Assembly: GCA_946415705.1 (NCBI GenBank)
Contig: CAMKTN010000006.1
Span: 1-64,000, forward strand
Length of the DNA stretch: 64,000 nucleotides
Direction of reading: 5' to 3'
DNA from: an uncultured Prevotellaceae bacterium
GTDB taxonomy: Bacteria; Bacteroidota; Bacteroidia; Bacteroidales; Bacteroidaceae
Below, piece after piece: positions 61,391-64,000 of the stretch. Position 1 is the first letter of the stretch, and each line of letters opens with the position of its first letter. A program made the position numbers and the translations under genes. The notes beneath the pieces were generated by a model. That model was given only the letters and a program-made list of their open reading frames with translations, did no database searches and was not told the DNA's origin.

Positions 61391-61512
61391 ATCAGCTAAT
61401 CATTTGATTATCAGCAAACATCTATATAAATAAAAATTTTGAAACTTTTATTAAATTATTTTGAGACCGTAGGCCTACTCAAATAGAAGATCAAGCAAAA
61501 GGCATGTTTTTC

Positions 61513-61546
61513 TCGACCACGGATTACGCGGATTCCACGGATAAAG
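61513..61546 (+). repeat. Left inverted flank of the first GNAT module
   Basis: TCGACCACGGATTACGCGGA... followed by TTCCACGGAT. A similar sequence in inverse orientation is at about 62405-62440. A related copy in direct orientation is at 60580-60613. Confidence 0.65.
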
Positions 61547-61562
61547 ACTGAACTTAAATCGG

Positions 61563-62138
61563 TCATAAATCGGAACTTAAATCTTTTGCAGGTAAAATTA
61601 ACTTATACATGCGAAGAGTCTCTTTGTTGGGATTGGGCAACTCTGCCGCAACAAAATCACAGTGATAGTAGAAGCCCACAGCATTATACCCATGTTGATT
61701 ATAAGCCTCTACCGTAAGGAATTGGCATCCACCTATATTCTGGGACGGTTCCAAAGCCTTCTGTGCTACGGCTTCAATGATAAACTCTCCGATTCCTTGA
61801 TGTCGTTTATCTTCTCTGACAGCTAAATAGGTTATCTCCAATGCCGGGTAATTGGCTTTCGCCCAGAAGGTGTCTTTGTAGCCATACGAAATATCAGGCT
61901 TTGGAAAGAAACTGCTTTGCATCTCCTCTTTGTCGTTAGAGTCAAGAATCAAAGAGTCGTAACTTAAGGCTACCATTGCAACAATCTCTTCAGCCTCTAA
62001 GACAGCATACACATGACAATAATTATAATCAATACACCATTGAAGTCCCTCATGAATAAATTTGTCCATAGTAGGGACTCCGCTATAGAATGGGGAAAGC
62101 ACAGAGGTGTCGCGAATCCTTTCAAATCGGAGCTGCAT
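61563..62138 (-). CDS. GNAT family N-acetyltransferase, module 1
   Basis: A 191-residue acetyltransferase. The acetyl-CoA loop is RHQGIGEFIIEAVAQ, and the C-terminal part reads YNAVGFYYHCDF, the usual GNAT end motif. MDKFI near residue 24 and ALSYDSLILDSNDKEEM are shared with the second copy (62710-63285). ATG 62138 (MQLRFERIR) is 1 bp after the stop of the upstream 54-residue gene; an earlier ATG (62159) would overlap it. The pairing with a small basic upstream gene is the layout of a toxin-antitoxin pair; that is inference and no substrate is known. Confidence 0.85.
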   Translation of the reverse strand: MQLRFERIRDTSVLSPFYSGVPTMDKFIHEGLQWCIDYNYCHVYAVLEAEEIVAMVALSYDSLILDSNDKEEMQSSFFPKPDISYGYKDTFWAKANYPALEITYLAVREDKRHQGIGEFIIEAVAQKALEPSQNIGGCQFLTVEAYNQHGYNAVGFYYHCDFVAAELPNPNKETLRMYKLILPAKDLSSDL

Positions 62139-62139
62139 T

Positions 62140-62304
62140 TTATGCCCAGACGGCTTCATAACGGCTGAGGACTTTACGTGAACGCCTCATTCGTGATTTG
62201 TCAGATTCATTAAGATGTCCCGTAGTCACACGATGTACTGATTCGCGGATCTCATCAGCGAACGTTCCCTGGATTGGTGTGCGAAGAGAGTTAATGCCTA
62301 ACAT
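62140..62304 (-). CDS. 54-residue basic protein upstream of GNAT, module 1
   Basis: A 54-residue protein beginning MLGINSLRTPIQGTFADEIR and ending with the Arg-rich helix-like MRRSRKVLSRYEAVWA. It has exactly the length of, and clear similarity to, the one at 63282-63446 (MLG.xSxRxPI, ExR...TG.L...., RR.R). No known antitoxin fold (for example a ribbon-helix-helix) is recognised. It is first in a two-gene unit with the GNAT gene, and a TACATTTG promoter element is 22 bp upstream. It may be an antitoxin or regulator (inference). Confidence 0.75.
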   Translation of the reverse strand: MLGINSLRTPIQGTFADEIRESVHRVTTGHLNESDKSRMRRSRKVLSRYEAVWA

Positions 62305-62325
62305 GTTTATGTCTTTTTGTCGCTG

Positions 62326-62333
62326 CAAATGTA
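62326..62333 (-). promoter_or_regulatory. -7 promoter element (TACATTTG) for module 1
   Basis: Minus-strand TACATTTG matches TAnnTTTG, 22 bp before ATG 62304. The identical octamer precedes module 2. Confidence 0.65.
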
Positions 62334-62398
62334 GTGAATTATCGCATTCGGACAAAGAAAAAGTGAGAATAAATGTGCATAATCGTATTTTTCCTCTT

Positions 62399-62440
62399 CC
62401 TAATCCGTGTTGATTCGTGCAATCCGTGGTCGAAAAGAAG
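62399..62440 (-). repeat. Right inverted flank of the first GNAT module
   Basis: On the minus strand TTTTCGACCACGGATTGCAC then GAATCAACACGGATTAGG, similar to the left flank at 61513-61546. The two inverted copies enclose the module-1 genes and promoter. Confidence 0.65.
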
Positions 62441-62709
62441 TAAATCTCAATTTCTTGATAATTTATGATCAATTATGGTCATTTATGTTCAAAGAAAGAT
62501 TTAAGCCCAGATTCCTGTCCGATTTAGGTTCCCCTTTAGATGCTCGATTTTTGTTCCACATTGAAGGGGCAGAGCACTTTGCAATTCTGCCCTACGCCCT
62601 ATGATGGGTTACACTGTGCGTCAGTCCTCGCCAAGCCTCTTAACAATGCTCAAATCGTGCGAGGCATTTTTTGTATATACTCTTGCATCCAAGCGGAGGG
62701 GGGGTACAT
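62441..62709. other. 269-bp gap between the two GNAT modules
   Basis: Holds a stretch (62456-62508, AATTTATG...GATTTAAG) resembling 60648-60700, and a hairpin-like CCTCGC...GCGAGG followed by CATTTTTT (about 62625-62670), which could be a plus-strand terminator. No gene seen. Confidence 0.5.
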
Positions 62710-63285
62710 TTAAGTATCCTTCTCATATAAAGTACGAAACATCCGTATAGTATCTTTATATGGTTTTCTCAATTCGTTTGCAGAGAAACCACATCGATCA
62801 TAAAAGCCAACAGCACTATATTCTTTTGTCACCAAAGCTTCAACGGTCAAAAATTGACAACCGGCAAACGATTGTGAGCGGGCATCCTCTGCTATTTGTT
62901 CTATGATGGCTGTGCCGATTCCACATCCTCGGTATTTCTCTTGTACTGCGAGATATGCAATATCCAAGGCTGGATAACGCGGTTTGGCATAGAAGGTTCC
63001 TTCATAATGGCTATCAAGATTCGGAGAGCCAGTTGAAGAAAGGCCCGCTTGTAGTTCTTCCTTATCGTCATAGTCAAGGTCTAAGGAATCAAAACTCAAA
63101 GCATAAATCGCCACCAGTTCCTCTCCAAGCCAAACACCATAAGCAGAGCAGTAGTGATTCTCTACGCTCAACCGAAAATCGTTTTGGATAAACTTATCCA
63201 TTGTCCCGATACCCGAGCAAAAGGTATCAAGACAATCGTATTCTTTTAGTTTCTTTGAAACAAGTTGCTGAATAATGCCGCTCAT
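62710..63285 (-). CDS. GNAT family N-acetyltransferase, module 2
   Basis: A 191-residue acetyltransferase, the same length as module 1. The acetyl-CoA loop is YRGCGIGTAIIEQIAED, the end motif YSAVGFYDRCGF, and MDKFIQNDFRLSVENHYCSA near the N-terminus matches the first copy. ATG 63285 (MSGIIQQLV) overlaps the small upstream gene stop by 4 bp (ATGA), so translational coupling is expected; the frame is open further upstream but that part is the small gene in another frame. Substrate unknown; toxin role is inferred only from layout. Confidence 0.87.
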   Translation of the reverse strand: MSGIIQQLVSKKLKEYDCLDTFCSGIGTMDKFIQNDFRLSVENHYCSAYGVWLGEELVAIYALSFDSLDLDYDDKEELQAGLSSTGSPNLDSHYEGTFYAKPRYPALDIAYLAVQEKYRGCGIGTAIIEQIAEDARSQSFAGCQFLTVEALVTKEYSAVGFYDRCGFSANELRKPYKDTIRMFRTLYEKDT

Positions 63286-63446
63286 TCCTTCACAATCTTC
63301 CATCTTCTGGCGGCAGCGCGACACCTGCGTCGCGCCTCTCTCTCCTCATCTGTCAGGTTTCCGGTCATGCTACGCCACAAGGCAGCCCGAACCTCTTTCG
63401 AGAATTCCGGACTTATTGGTTCGCGAGGTGAAAATACTCCTAACAT
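63282..63446 (-). CDS. 54-residue basic protein upstream of GNAT, module 2
   Basis: A 54-residue protein beginning MLGVFSPREPISPEFSKEVR, with LTDEEREARRRCRAAARRWK forming a basic C-terminal helix. It pairs with the module-2 GNAT gene through an ATGA overlap and is similar in length and pattern to 62140-62304. A TACATTTG promoter element lies 29 bp upstream. No known domain recognised. Confidence 0.78.
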   Translation of the reverse strand: MLGVFSPREPISPEFSKEVRAALWRSMTGNLTDEEREARRRCRAAARRWKIVKE

Positions 63447-63474
63447 AATAATACATATTCTTAAACTACGGGGA

Positions 63475-63482
63475 CAAATGTA
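63475..63482 (-). promoter_or_regulatory. -7 promoter element (TACATTTG) for module 2
   Basis: Minus-strand TACATTTG matches TAnnTTTG and is identical to the module-1 element. Confidence 0.65.
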
Positions 63483-63806
63483 GGCTTAATTTGGGGAACC
63501 ACCAAAAAATTATGAAGAAAAAAACACAGGGCTGGAGTTTTTATGCCCATACATGGTAATGTAGAGTGATTTTTTGTTAGATTTTCTGGAGATTTTGAGC
63601 GCCGCGACCATTAAGCCTAAAATGAAGAGGCCAGACTTCACAGTCCAGCCTCTTCGCGAAAAAAACTTTTACTATTCTATAAATGTGGGCTATAGAGCCA
63701 AACAAATATTTTGGACTTACGGATTCACGAACCCATGGACTCACGGACAACTCCGCGGTTCCGCTATTCCGCATCTCCGTAGATCCGTGGTTCCTGCGCG
63801 CAGGAA
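63483..63806. other. 324-bp gap between module 2 and the last small peptide
   Basis: Contains the hairpin at about 63631-63662 described separately, and a run of CACGGA/CATGGACT/CCGCGG-type short repeats (63714-63790) that resembles the CACGGATT motifs of the GNAT-module flanks. The only plus-strand start here gives a 15-codon frame (MKKKTQGW...), which is considered incidental. Confidence 0.45.
63631..63662 (-). terminator. Hairpin terminator after the last small peptide gene
   Basis: GAAGAGGC...AGACT and AGTCC...GCCTCTTC pair around TCAC. On the minus strand it is followed by ATTTTAGG, on the plus strand by GCGAAAAAAACTTTT, so either or both directions may use it. Confidence 0.65.
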
Positions 63807-63971
63807 TCACTCATCCCAAAGGTCGTCATCCCAGTCACCTTCGTCCTTGGTGAGGTCTGAGCCAGAACCTCCTACACTATTTATGTCTATGGTATTAGGT
63901 GAGTTTGCGATGATAGCACAAGCGCAGAGCTTAACTGTAAGCATTTCGGGTTGGATATATATCTTTTTCAT
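63807..63971 (-). CDS. Small peptide of the MKK-Y-QP type, second copy
   Basis: A 54-residue peptide starting MKKIYIQPEMLTVKLCACAI, then a Ser/Gly/Asn middle, then GDWDDDLWDE. It has the same N-terminal MKK-Y-QP and Trp/Asp C-terminus as the peptide at 55484-55651. The N-terminal half here has a Cys-Ala-Cys stretch and is more hydrophobic. Function unknown. It is followed by a hairpin terminator at about 63631-63662. Confidence 0.72.
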   Translation of the reverse strand: MKKIYIQPEMLTVKLCACAIIANSPNTIDINSVGGSGSDLTKDEGDWDDDLWDE

Positions 63972-64000
63972 AGTTGTAAGCCTTTAATTTATGATTAATT

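Noticed and set aside
63511-63558. A 15-codon plus-strand frame starting MKKKTQGW
   Set aside because: Too short, with no ribosome-binding context or repeat elsewhere in the window.

Overview
The window reads as a chromosomal segment of a GC-rich Bacteroidales bacterium, most likely a member of the Prevotellaceae. The evidence is the TAnnTTTG (-7) promoter elements just upstream of many genes, a complete gldK-gldL-gldM-gldN block plus porP/sprF of the type IX secretion system (T9SS), several Bacteroidetes-only families (DUF4421, DUF3467, DUF3316), meso-diaminopimelate dehydrogenase, and a large T9SS-type cargo protein. The species cannot be named from this.

Layout. 0.2-9.2 kb (minus): an AsmA-like protein, DUF3467, and a tripartite RND efflux pump (adaptor, inner-membrane pump, outer-membrane factor) followed by DUF4421, apparently one operon. 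9.3-11.7 kb (plus): a fasciclin-type lipoprotein. 11.7-19.1 kb (minus): GH2 glycosidase, S41 protease, DUF3316 protein, topoisomerase IV subunit A. 19.2-24.5 kb (minus): bile acid:Na+ symporter-like protein, a flippase, Kdo transferase WaaA, GltX. 24.6-26.7 kb (plus): a 7TM-HD phosphodiesterase. 26.7-35.8 kb (minus): PriA, a beta-barrel protein, GldN/M/L/K, PorP and tRNA-Gln. 35.9-38.1 kb: RNase R. 38.2-40.3 kb (plus): an epimerase and a PAP2 phosphatase. 40.5-53.1 kb (minus): an ECF sigma factor with a membrane partner, ArgB, SpeA, AroK, TopA, a CPBP protease, RibF, Ddh, PolA. 53.2-55.4 kb (plus): polyprenyl synthase, AroQ, an O-methyltransferase. 55.5-64 kb: an AT-richer accessory zone with two 54-55-residue MKK-Y-QP peptides, a 1521-residue secreted multidomain protein, a 21-bp repeat array, and two tandem modules each made of a 54-residue basic protein plus a 191-residue GNAT acetyltransferase.

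The most unusual property is a dense population of micro-tandem repeats with unit lengths of 7, 8 or 9 bp (for example AATTTTC/AATTCTC, TGTCCAT, ATTGATG, TCATCTC, CATCAGA, TTTCAATN, GGGCCAATA). They fill intergenic joints, supply start or stop codons, and sit in frame inside essential genes (priA, ribF, rnr, waaA, the polyprenyl synthase, PAP2, GH2 and O-methyltransferase genes). In PriA such a segment occupies the place where the winged-helix domain is expected. REP-like palindromes are also found inside polA, ribF, gldN, parC and others. The best candidates for an undescribed system are the two GNAT plus small-protein modules, one bracketed by inverted repeats, and the neighbouring divergent 21-bp array whose two arms encode KxAYLxx heptads on opposite strands.
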